From assembly GCA_023413605.1 (NCBI GenBank), contig JAEZPL010000615.1, forward strand, positions 1-6,210: 6,210 bases of DNA, read 5' to 3'. The stretch comes from Pseudomonadota bacterium. GTDB lineage: Bacteria; Pseudomonadota; Alphaproteobacteria; Azospirillales; Azospirillaceae. Positions 1 to 5,707 of the stretch are shown piece by piece. The notes under the pieces are model-generated. The model worked only from the letters and a program-made list of their open reading frames with translations, searched no databases and was not told where the DNA came from. A program made the position numbers and the translations under genes. Position 1 is the stretch's first letter, and each line of letters opens with the position of its first letter.

Positions 1-123
1 GGAGTAGGCGACCTCGACCAGCACATCGTTGTCCGGCAGGTCGGCCAGCGTCAGCGTCGTGAAGCCGCCCTTGGGCTTGCCGTCGACGTCCTTGATCACA
101 AAGGCTTTGAAGCTCTCGGCCAT
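1..123 (-). CDS. MDR-family oxidoreductase, AcuI/YhdH-like (acrylyl-CoA reductase-like), N-terminal fragment
   Basis: Only the first 41 codons are in the window; the gene runs off the left edge. The start is the ATG at 123-121, and the peptide opens MAESFKAFVIKD and ends DNDVLVEVAYS. The short N-terminal strand containing KAFVI, followed by an acidic LP-x-x-DVLVEVAYS segment, matches the opening of the AcuI/YhdH branch of the medium-chain dehydrogenase/reductase family, where the consensus continues into SxLNYKD just past the edge. Known AcuI proteins reduce acryloyl-CoA to propionyl-CoA with NADPH; relatives are called quinone oxidoreductases. The cofactor-binding and catalytic parts are outside the window, so the exact activity is unproven. 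The putative Shine-Dalgarno AGGGA (139-135) is 11 bases from the ATG, which is rather far. The gene is collinear with the upstream crotonase gene but separated from it by 268 bases, so it may have its own promoter. Confidence 0.75.
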   Translation of the reverse strand, partial: MAESFKAFVIKDVDGKPKGGFTTLTLADLPDNDVLVEVAYS

Positions 124-201
124 GGTTGGGACTTTCCCTGCGATAAAGCGAATGTTGGATGAGCACGGCGCCGTTGGACTGGATGCACCGGATGGCGGCA
201 C

Positions 202-252
202 GCCGGACCATGGAAGGGGCCGGTCGAGGGGGCCGCGCGACCATGGTCCGGC
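202..252. repeat. 12-bp perfect inverted repeat, possible operator or leader hairpin
   Basis: The left arm GCCGGACCATGG (202-213) is the exact reverse complement of the right arm CCATGGTCCGGC (241-252), with 27 bases between them. Each arm contains the palindrome CCATGG. The repeat ends 79 bases upstream of the acuI-like start codon and lies in that gene's own upstream region. There is no T-run on the minus strand after it, so it does not look like an intrinsic terminator. It could bind a dimeric regulator or fold in the 5' leader RNA; the sequence does not decide between them. Confidence 0.55.
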
Positions 253-354
253 TGTTCAAGCACTCACGGGGAGAAGCTCGCCGTGCATCTTCCTTCAGAG
301 CGTGCTCGTGGCAAGCGCACTCCAGTTGCCGCTGAGCGGACCGCTTCCTTGAAG

Positions 355-384
355 TGGGGAGTGCCGCGGGTCGTGGCCTCCCCA
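355..384 (-). terminator. Weak hairpin after the crotonase gene, doubtful terminator
   Basis: Read on the minus strand, TGGGGAG (384-378) can pair with CTCCCCA (361-355) across a 16-base loop, starting 7 bases past the TAG stop at 394-392. It is followed by ACTTCAAGG rather than a run of T, so a rho-independent terminator is not well supported. It may stabilise the 3' end or be chance in GC-rich DNA. Confidence 0.2.
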
Positions 385-391
385 TCCGAGC

Positions 392-1165
392 CTATCGTTG
401 CGCGCCACCACCGAACACCGGAGCGCGCTTTTCCAGGAAGGCGCTGACGCCTTCACGGGCATCGGCTTCCTTCTCCAGTTGACGGGCGACCGTCGCTTCA
501 TAGGCAGCCGCGGGCTCAACCCCCTCAACTTCTCCCAGGATCACCCCCGCCTTGATCGCGGCGACCACGGAAGGGGAATTGCCGGCGATAGCACGCGCCA
601 GGACGAGGGCTTCGTTCAAAGCCTCGCCCTTTTCAACCAGTCTGTTGATGAAGCCGGTTCGGTAGGCCTCGTCGGCTGGCAACGGGCTTGCCGTCAGCAT
701 CAGCTCCAGCGCGCGGGCTGGTGCCATCTGTCGCGGCAGACGGCCGATCTGGCCACCTTCCGGCAGCATGCCAAGACGCGCGCCCGGCGAACCGAAGGCC
801 GCGTTCCTGCTCGCCACCCGCAGGTCGCAGTTCAGTGCAAAGATAAGGGCCGCGGCGTAGCAATGGCCGTTGATCGCCGCGATCACCGGCTTGCGCATGC
901 TGCGCGGGCGCAGGAAAGGCTCTTCACCCAGGTTGCTTTCGGCGTGCGCGCCGGACGCGATCTCGTTCAGGTCATGGCCGCTGGAGAAGGCGATGTCCCC
1001 AGCCCCCGTAACCACGATCACGCGCACCGCATCATCGCTTTCCGCTTCGTTCAGGAGGCGGAGGAAGTCCGCCGCCATCGTGCCCTCAAACGCGTTCCGC
1101 TTGCGTTCGTTGGAGATGGTCAGGATGCGGATCGCGCCCTCTGTCCACGTGGAAATTTCGGGCAT
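392..1165 (-). CDS. Crotonase-superfamily (enoyl-CoA hydratase/isomerase-like) protein lacking the catalytic glutamates
   Basis: The product has 257 residues, the normal size for a single-domain crotonase-fold protein, and should be cytosolic and act on an acyl-CoA. Fold motifs are clear: the first oxyanion-hole segment AFSSGHDL (59-66), KPVIAAING (92-100), the second oxyanion segment with A104-A105-A106 in place of the usual GGG, and LGMLPEGG (131-138). At the position of rat hydratase Glu144 there is Ile108, and at Glu164 there is Gly128 (FGSPG), so a standard hydratase mechanism is unlikely. FSSGHDL, the AAA segment and the FGSPG turn recall the ECHDC3-like branch; FSxGHD, TASP and AFLEKRxPxF also recall methylmalonyl-CoA decarboxylase. 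Glu136 is a possible acid/base, as it lies where dienoyl-CoA isomerase has Asp204. I chose the ATG at 1165, preceded by GAGGA at 8 bases, over the in-frame ATG at 1180, which has no ribosome binding site. It lies 59 bases after the ligase gene and is probably co-transcribed with it. Confidence 0.92.
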   Translation of the reverse strand: MPEISTWTEGAIRILTISNERKRNAFEGTMAADFLRLLNEAESDDAVRVIVVTGAGDIAFSSGHDLNEIASGAHAESNLGEEPFLRPRSMRKPVIAAINGHCYAAALIFALNCDLRVASRNAAFGSPGARLGMLPEGGQIGRLPRQMAPARALELMLTASPLPADEAYRTGFINRLVEKGEALNEALVLARAIAGNSPSVVAAIKAGVILGEVEGVEPAAAYEATVARQLEKEADAREGVSAFLEKRAPVFGGGAQR

Positions 1166-1173
1166 GGCAAAAG

Positions 1174-1178
1174 TCCTC
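1174..1178 (-). promoter_or_regulatory. Ribosome binding site that fixes the crotonase start
   Basis: GAGGA lies 8 bases upstream of the ATG at 1165-1163. It overlaps the alternative upstream ATG (1180-1178), which has no Shine-Dalgarno of its own, so the downstream start is preferred. Confidence 0.6.
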
Positions 1179-1182
1179 ATTC

Positions 1183-1198
1183 AAGGCCGGATGGCCTT
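1183..1198 (-). repeat. Short hairpin between ligase and crotonase genes
   Basis: AAGGCC pairs with GGCCTT around a 4-base loop (arms 1183-1188 and 1193-1198), a perfect 6-bp stem. It sits in the 59-base ligase/crotonase gap, 4 bases upstream of the GAGGA Shine-Dalgarno. A TTTT tract comes only about a dozen bases later on the minus strand, beyond the Shine-Dalgarno, so it is a poor terminator; an effect on translation or on mRNA processing is possible. Confidence 0.35.
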
Positions 1199-1224
1199 CT
1201 TGGATTGGGTCGATGGGGGTGGCG

Positions 1225-2850
1225 TCAGCGCCAGATCTTGTCCTGCCGGTCATAGGCACCGACGCGCAGGTCGGGCTTCTCGGCAATCAGGTGCTTCTTC
1301 TGGACCCGCTGGGAGTCGGTCAGCGGGAAGCTGTCACGGAACTCGTAGTAGCGGGGGACCTTGAACCCGGCGAGATGACGGGAACAATGATCGGCGATGA
1401 ATTCCGGTGTGCAGGAGTCCGGGGTCACGCCGGGAGCCAGCAGGATGTAAGCCTTGATCTCCTCGCCACGGTAATCGTCGGGCACCGGCACGATGGCGGC
1501 GTCCTGGATTTGGTCGAGCGTACGCAGCACCACCTCAACCTCGCGCGCGGCGATGTTCTCGCCCATGCGGCGGACCATGTCCTTGGTGCGGCCCAAGATG
1601 TAGTGGTAGCCCTCGGAATCCACGCGGCAGAGGTCGCCGGTGCGGAACCATCCATTGGTGAAGGCATCCGCCGTCGCTTCCTCGTTGCCGAAATAGCCCT
1701 TGAGGATGCCACGGCCACGAACCCACAGTTCGCCCGTCTCCCCAGTGGGAACCGGTTTGCCGTCCTCGCCCGTGACCATCAGCTCACGGAAGGGAGCGGC
1801 CACGCCGCAGCTTCCCGAACCGGTCATCTCCGGCAGGCGATGGGCGGGGACGTAGGTGCCGCCGCCGATTTCGGTCATGCCGTAATATTCCTGGCCATAG
1901 ACGTTGAAGCGGCGTTGGAAGTCGGCGTGGCTCTCGGGGCCGAAGGCGAAGATCGTGGCGATCTTCAGCTTGTTGTCCGCGTCGCTCGGGCGCGGCGGCT
2001 GCTTGTAGACCATCTCGAACAGGGCGCAGTAATCGCATTCCAGCGCCGACACGTCGGGCATGAAGCGCTTGGCCCCCGGCTTGCGCGGGAAGAAGGCGCA
2101 GCCACCGCTGACCATGGCGTTCAGCAGGATGCGCTGCCCCACCATGTAGAAGAAGCTGGAGCCGACATAGAAGCGGCGCAGGTCGGTGGCAAAGAACTCG
2201 GTCGAGCTGATGCCGAGGCACAACCAATACTCGTTGCTGAGCATGCAGGCCTTGGAGAAGCCCGTCGTGCCCGAGGTGTATTGGAGGTTCAGCGTGGCGT
2301 CCATCGAACGGGGGATCGCCGGGGCCTGACGGCCACGGGCCTCGCCCATCAGGGCCTGCCAGTTGCGATGACGGTCCGACACCGCATCACCGATCACGAT
2401 GATGTGGGAGGGATCGAGCGTCACCGCTTCCAGACTGTCCAGATGCGGCAGGAACTCCGCCTCCAGCACCATGTAGGTGGCGAGCGAGGTCTTCAGGACA
2501 TACTCGACCTCACGCGCGGTGTAGGTCGCGTTGACCGGCACCATCACCGCCTGAAGACGCGACAGCGCCAGCCAGGTGATCGGGAATTCCTCGCGGTTCC
2601 ACGACATCACCGCGACGTGAACACCAGGACCGATGCCGACCGCGGACAGGGCTGCGGCGGCGGTGTCGACCTTGGCCAGTACCTCGCCCCAGTTCCGCTC
2701 CACCCCATCGTCCAGGAAGCGCCAGGCGGGAGCCGTCGGGACACGGGTGGCGGTATTCAGCAGCAGGTCATACACCGAATCTGGAAGAGTCATCGCCTCC
2801 AGGCGTCGGGCGAGAGCATCGGGTTCTTCCCTGCGGAAATCTGAGAACAT
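1225..2850 (-). CDS. AMP-forming acyl-CoA synthetase/ligase, CaiC-like (ANL superfamily)
   Basis: The product has 541 residues, the usual length for a single acyl-CoA ligase. Such enzymes activate a carboxylic acid with ATP through an acyl-adenylate and transfer it to CoA in the cytosol. Motifs in order are the phosphate-binding loop YTSGTTGFSK (191-200), YYGMTE (322-327), the ribose-binding TGD (404-406), and the hinge region GRTKDMVRRMGEN (420-432) followed by REVE. The C-terminal lid ends GFKVPRYYEF (495-504) and then TDSQRVQKKHL. In CaiC this last segment reads SGKIIRK, so Arg515 stands where the catalytic lysine is expected. The overall pattern, including the FKVP segment, is like crotonobetaine/carnitine-CoA ligases, but the acid used cannot be told from sequence. 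The ATG at 2850 is chosen over the adjoining GTG at 2853 because AGGGA lies 7 bases upstream of it. It follows the PotC-like gene by 83 bases with no convincing terminator between them, so importer and ligase are probably one transcription unit. Confidence 0.93.
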   Translation of the reverse strand: MFSDFRREEPDALARRLEAMTLPDSVYDLLLNTATRVPTAPAWRFLDDGVERNWGEVLAKVDTAAAALSAVGIGPGVHVAVMSWNREEFPITWLALSRLQAVMVPVNATYTAREVEYVLKTSLATYMVLEAEFLPHLDSLEAVTLDPSHIIVIGDAVSDRHRNWQALMGEARGRQAPAIPRSMDATLNLQYTSGTTGFSKACMLSNEYWLCLGISSTEFFATDLRRFYVGSSFFYMVGQRILLNAMVSGGCAFFPRKPGAKRFMPDVSALECDYCALFEMVYKQPPRPSDADNKLKIATIFAFGPESHADFQRRFNVYGQEYYGMTEIGGGTYVPAHRLPEMTGSGSCGVAAPFRELMVTGEDGKPVPTGETGELWVRGRGILKGYFGNEEATADAFTNGWFRTGDLCRVDSEGYHYILGRTKDMVRRMGENIAAREVEVVLRTLDQIQDAAIVPVPDDYRGEEIKAYILLAPGVTPDSCTPEFIADHCSRHLAGFKVPRYYEFRDSFPLTDSQRVQKKHLIAEKPDLRVGAYDRQDKIWR

Positions 2851-2854
2851 CACA

Positions 2855-2862
2855 CTTTCCCT
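2855..2862 (-). promoter_or_regulatory. Ribosome binding site of the acyl-CoA ligase gene
   Basis: AGGGAAAG lies just upstream of the ATG at 2850-2848, with AGGGA 7 bases away, and supports that start. The 10-mer CAGGGAAAGT (2863-2854) recurs exactly in the leader of the acuI-like gene (140-131), which may be chance. Confidence 0.5.
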
Positions 2863-2881
2863 GGATGAAAGGGCCGTTGAG

Positions 2882-2921
2882 TGCGGTGGCCGTAATTGCG
2901 GTGCGGTGTTGGTGTGCGGTG
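2882..2921 (-). repeat. Four copies of CACCGCA in the PotC-ligase gap
   Basis: On the minus strand the heptamer CACCGCA occurs at 2921-2915, 2908-2902, 2903-2897 and 2888-2882; the middle two overlap by two bases. All four lie within 40 bases of the 83-base gap between the PotC-like stop and the ligase start. They could be a regulator-binding cluster or local low-complexity sequence. No helical phasing (about 10.5 or 21 bases) is evident. Confidence 0.4.
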
Positions 2922-2933
2922 CCGGGCGACCCG

Positions 2934-3734
2934 CTACCCCGCGCGCCGTTGGGCGCGGCGTTGGATCAGATCGCTCATGAAGACGGCGGCGAAGGTGACG
3001 ACGATCAGCAGCGTGGCGACGGCGGCCACAACCGGCGTCAGGTCGTGACGCATGTCCGCCCAGATGCGCATGGGCAGGGTTTCGTTCTGACCCATGACGA
3101 ACAGCGCGATGACCAGCTCGTCAAAGGAGATGAAGAAGGCGAAGACGCCGGCCGAGATCACCGCCGGACGGATCGTCGGCAGGGTGACATACCAGAAGGC
3201 CTCATGCGGCTTGGCCCCCAGCACGCGGGCCGCGCGGGCCAGCGTGTCACCGGTCTGACGCAGCGCCCCGGACACCGTGGTGGTGACGAAGGGTAGAGCC
3301 AGAACGGCGTGAACCAGAACCACTCCCCACAGCGAGCCGTACAGACCGAAGCGGCTGAAGACCAGCAGGGTGCCGAGCGCCAGAATGATGACCGGCACAA
3401 CCTGGGGACCGAGGAAGATCGGGCCGACCGCCCGAACCGCCTTGCCTTCACGGCTCAGCACGAGGGCGGCTGCGGTGCCGACGATGGTGGCCAGCACCGC
3501 GCTGGCCGCCGCGATCAGCAAGCTGCGCAGAGTGGCGTCGATCCAGCCGGCGGATGCGAAGAACTCGTCGTACCAGCGGAGTGTGAAGCCCTGCGGCGGG
3601 AATTTCAGATAGCGCGTCTCGCTGATCGACATCGGGATGACCAGCAGCAACGGCAACAGCAGGTAAAGCAGGACGCCCGCGAAATAGACCGGCAGCAGAT
3701 ATCGCCCGGACTGTTCCCAGAGTGATCGTTTCAT
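2934..3734 (-). CDS. ABC transporter permease, PotC-like (spermidine/putrescine class)
   Basis: The product has 266 residues, typical of PotC-type inner-membrane permeases, which pair with a PotB-type partner to form the channel of a Pot-class importer. Hydrophobic segments at about 13-35, 68-94, 104-125, 132-157, 190-214 and 235-255 give the expected six membrane spans. The cytoplasmic EAA loop that docks on the ATPase is ARAARVLGAKPHEAFWYVTLP (166-186, shown as ARAARVLG...FWYVTLP), with the conserved glycine and the closing LP. Its ATG at 3734 overlaps the TGA of the PotB-like gene as ATGA, and GGAGG lies 6 bases before it. The open frame extends further upstream, but the extra residues are not membrane-like and lie inside the PotB gene, so they were excluded. 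It is the last transporter gene before the catabolic genes. Family assignment is firm; substrate is unknown. Confidence 0.95.
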   Translation of the reverse strand: MKRSLWEQSGRYLLPVYFAGVLLYLLLPLLLVIPMSISETRYLKFPPQGFTLRWYDEFFASAGWIDATLRSLLIAAASAVLATIVGTAAALVLSREGKAVRAVGPIFLGPQVVPVIILALGTLLVFSRFGLYGSLWGVVLVHAVLALPFVTTTVSGALRQTGDTLARAARVLGAKPHEAFWYVTLPTIRPAVISAGVFAFFISFDELVIALFVMGQNETLPMRIWADMRHDLTPVVAAVATLLIVVTFAAVFMSDLIQRRAQRRAG

Positions 3735-4627
3735 CGCGAGCCTCCATGGCCGCTCAGCGTCGTCACACGCCGGAAGAGCAGCGCGATGCCACCCACCACG
3801 GCAAAGCCCGCGATCACCAGCACCACGCCCAGCGCCGATCCCAGCCCCCAATCAAGGGTCAGCGTGATCTGCGTCGCGATCAGGTTCGCGATCATCGTTT
3901 CCTTCGGACCGCCGACCAGCGCCGGGGTGATGAAGAAGCCGAGAGCCAGCACGAAGGTGAGCATCCAGGCGTTGATCGCTCCGCCCGCGCTCAGCGGAAG
4001 GAAGATGTGGACAAAGCCACGCCACGGCGACGCACCAAGAATTCGGGACGCCATCAACAGAGAGCGGTTGATGGTGGTCATGGTCGAGAACATCACCAGA
4101 ATGGCGACCGGCAGCAGAACCTGAACCATCGCGATGTAGACGGCCCCGCGCGTGTACAGCATCTGGAGCGGCCCATCGATCACGCCGGCACCGATCAGCA
4201 GGGAGTTCACCAGCCCTTCACGGCCAAGAACGACGATCCAGCCAAAGGTGCGCACCAGCACGCTGACCCACAGCGGAGTCAGGATGAGCAGGAGCAGCAG
4301 GGTGCGGTTGCGCGGCGGACAGGATGCGAGAAAATAGGCCGCCGGATAACCGACCAGGATGCAGGCAAAAGCCACACCAAAGGAAAGCTGCAACGTCCCG
4401 AACAGGATCGTGCGGTATGGCCCCTCGCCGAGTGCGGCCTCGTAATGCTCCGCTGACAGCCCGGCTTCACCCTGCAAGCTCCACAACGCGACCTCGCCCA
4501 CCGGGAGGATGAACGCGAAGAGGAACAGCACGGCCGCCGGGGCAAGCAGCCAGAGGGAGGAGAGAGGCGCGTGCTTGCTGCGCGACGCCCCCTTCCCATC
4601 ACGCGGCATGGGAATGCCGTTGCTCAT
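3731..4627 (-). CDS. ABC transporter permease, PotB-like (spermidine/putrescine class)
   Basis: The product has 298 residues, matching PotB-type permeases. After a polar, basic cytoplasmic N-terminus (residues 1-22) come hydrophobic spans at about 23-45, 77-101, 108-128, 159-180, 213-235 and 262-285. The segment LTPLWVSVLVRTFGW (116-130) is characteristic of the PotB/PotH branch. The EAA loop (about 190-213) reads LLMASRILGAS followed by FVHIFLP. With the PotC-like protein it would form the membrane channel. The ATG at 4627 overlaps the stop of the binding-protein gene as ATGA; an in-frame GTG at 4648 is possible but less likely. No strong Shine-Dalgarno precedes the ATG, so translation probably depends on coupling to the upstream gene. 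Family is secure; the transported solute may be a polyamine or another small cationic or zwitterionic compound. Confidence 0.95.
   Translation of the reverse strand: MSNGIPMPRDGKGASRSKHAPLSSLWLLAPAAVLFLFAFILPVGEVALWSLQGEAGLSAEHYEAALGEGPYRTILFGTLQLSFGVAFACILVGYPAAYFLASCPPRNRTLLLLLILTPLWVSVLVRTFGWIVVLGREGLVNSLLIGAGVIDGPLQMLYTRGAVYIAMVQVLLPVAILVMFSTMTTINRSLLMASRILGASPWRGFVHIFLPLSAGGAINAWMLTFVLALGFFITPALVGGPKETMIANLIATQITLTLDWGLGSALGVVLVIAGFAVVGGIALLFRRVTTLSGHGGSR
3741..3745 (-). promoter_or_regulatory. Ribosome binding site deciding the PotC-like start
   Basis: A strong GGAGG lies 6 bases upstream of the ATG at 3734-3732, inside the end of the PotB-like gene. Together with the ATGA overlap it supports translational coupling and rules out the longer upstream frame. 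Confidence 0.65.
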
Positions 4628-5685
4628 TGCAGACGCCAGGCTTCCCACCGCTTCTGAATGCGCGGCAGGTTTTCGGCCCAGTATTCAGAGTCCAGCGCGA
4701 ACTGAATGTCGAGATTCTCCGGGCTGGTCGGCAGTTCCTTGGCTTCTTCCGCCGACAGGATCTTGTAGATTTCGGGGTTGAAGGAGGAGTACGGCATGGC
4801 GCGGGCGATCTCGGCCAGACGCGACGGCGTGTTCCAGCAATACTGCATGAACTTCTGGGCGTCGGCCACGTTGCGGGCGCCCTTCACGATCGAGTAATAG
4901 CTGACGTCCAGCGACCCGCCGTTCCAGATGATCTTGACCGGCAGCTTGTCCTTCTGGAGCTGCTGGATGCGGCCGTTGAAGGCGGTCGCGTAGAAGACTT
5001 CGCCGCTGGCGAGCAGCTGAACCGGCTGCTGGCCGCTGGTCCACCAGACGGTGATCGCGGGCTTGATCTCGTCCAGCTTCTTGAACGCGCGGTCCACGCC
5101 TCCCGGCGAGCGCAGCACATTGTAGACCTCGGACGGCTTCACGCCGTCGGCGATCAGAGCGAATTCGAGGTTTTCAGCCGGGGAGTTGCGCAGCGTGCGC
5201 GGACCGGGGAAGTTCTTGACGTCCCAGAAGTCCTTCCAACCGCCGAAGGTCTTGCCTTCCGGCAGCTTGTCGGTGCGCACACCGATGGTGGTGGAGTAAG
5301 CGATCGCGCCAATGGCGTGCGGCTTGCGGGCAACCGGCGGAAGCTTGTTTTCCGGGTCGACCACCGACCAGTCGATCGCCTCCAGCCAGCCATTCTTGGA
5401 CGACACCGGAAGGCCCGAACGCTCGGTGGGGGCGATGTCCCACAGGATGTTCTTGGTGGTCTGCTGAACACGAATCTGAGCCAGAGAGTCTTCGGTTGCC
5501 GCCTGGTTGACGGTGATGCCGGTTTCCTTGGTGAACGGTTCAATGCAGATGCGGTTCAGAGTTTCCGCCCACGCACCGCCGTAATTGGCAATCGTGATCG
5601 ACTTGTTGCCAGACTGGGCCAGGGCTGCGCCGCTGGCACCGCCGACAATCGCCGCTCCGATGGAGAGGCTCAACAGCAGCTTCAT
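4624..5685 (-). CDS. Periplasmic substrate-binding protein of a Pot-class ABC importer
   Basis: The product has 353 residues and starts with a clear Sec signal peptide: MKLLLSLSIG, a hydrophobic core, and an ALA/Q cleavage site after residue 23. The mature part begins with KSITIANYGGAWAETL (28-43), the usual first strand of PotD-like cluster proteins in which a short beta-strand leads into a YGG(A/S)W turn. Later come AYSTTIGVRTDKLPEG (129-144), a WKDFWDVKNFPG segment (150-161) and VWWTSGQQPVQLLASGEV (213-230), all typical of the putative spermidine/putrescine-binding family (extracellular solute-binding protein family 1). It should capture the solute in the periplasm and deliver it to the two permeases encoded just downstream. 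Aromatic residues such as Trp214 and Trp215 could line a pocket for a cationic ligand, but this is inference. The ATG at 5685 is chosen for its signal peptide and for AGGAG 7 bases upstream; the longer open frame would add non-signal residues that overlap the ATPase gene. Confidence 0.94.
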   Translation of the reverse strand: MKLLLSLSIGAAIVGGASGAALAQSGNKSITIANYGGAWAETLNRICIEPFTKETGITVNQAATEDSLAQIRVQQTTKNILWDIAPTERSGLPVSSKNGWLEAIDWSVVDPENKLPPVARKPHAIGAIAYSTTIGVRTDKLPEGKTFGGWKDFWDVKNFPGPRTLRNSPAENLEFALIADGVKPSEVYNVLRSPGGVDRAFKKLDEIKPAITVWWTSGQQPVQLLASGEVFYATAFNGRIQQLQKDKLPVKIIWNGGSLDVSYYSIVKGARNVADAQKFMQYCWNTPSRLAEIARAMPYSSFNPEIYKILSAEEAKELPTSPENLDIQFALDSEYWAENLPRIQKRWEAWRLQ

Positions 5686-5692
5686 AAAGGCA

Positions 5693-5697
5693 CTCCT
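5693..5697 (-). promoter_or_regulatory. Ribosome binding site of the binding-protein gene
   Basis: AGGAG lies 7 bases upstream of the ATG at 5685-5683, inside the 22-base gap after the ATPase stop codon. It fixes the start directly before the signal peptide. Confidence 0.65.
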
Positions 5698-5707
5698 AAT
5701 CAGTTCT

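Larger units (their letters stand above)
124..391. other. Intergenic region upstream of the acuI-like gene
   Basis: These 268 bases hold no gene I can support. The open frames across it on either strand resemble no known protein and have no usable ribosome binding site. It contains a weak hairpin just after the crotonase stop codon (378-384 with 355-361), a 12-bp perfect inverted repeat (202-213 with 241-252) and the leader of the acuI-like gene. No clear -35/-10 pair was recognised on the minus strand. A TTGAAC hexamer at 259-254 has no matching -10 element at the usual distance. A regulatory role is plausible from the size of the gap compared with the rest of the cluster, but that is inference. 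Confidence 0.6.

Noticed and set aside
254..259. TTGAAC on the minus strand as a -35 element for the acuI-like gene
   Set aside because: No -10-like hexamer is found at 16-18 bases; the sequence there is GC-rich.
256..288. Ten-residue leader peptide candidate on the minus strand (MHGELLPVSA) ahead of the inverted repeat
   Set aside because: The only purine-rich sequence abuts the ATG almost directly, which is too close for a ribosome binding site, and there is no run of regulatory codons that would suggest attenuation.
29..352. 107-codon open frame on the plus strand across the left intergenic region
   Set aside because: It overlaps the start of the acuI-like gene, has no recognisable domain, and has a translation of low-complexity character.
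398..1255. 285-codon open frame on the plus strand opposite the crotonase gene
   Set aside because: Its composition is that of an antisense frame; the opposite strand carries the crotonase motifs and a good ribosome binding site.
1213..2844. 543-codon open frame on the plus strand opposite the acyl-CoA ligase
   Set aside because: It mirrors the ligase gene almost end to end. The translation is rich in Ala, Gly, His, Arg and Val with no recognisable domain, as expected for the antisense of a GC-rich gene, while the minus strand encodes clear ligase motifs.
3735..3851. N-terminal extension of the PotC-like frame
   Set aside because: The extra 39 residues are Gly/Arg-rich, lie inside the PotB-like gene and resemble no permease N-terminus. 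The ATGA overlap with GGAGG 6 bases upstream defines the start.
3722..4456. 244-codon open frame on the plus strand opposite the PotB-like gene
   Set aside because: The translation is dominated by Arg, Gln, His and Asp, which is what the reverse strand of a membrane-protein gene gives.
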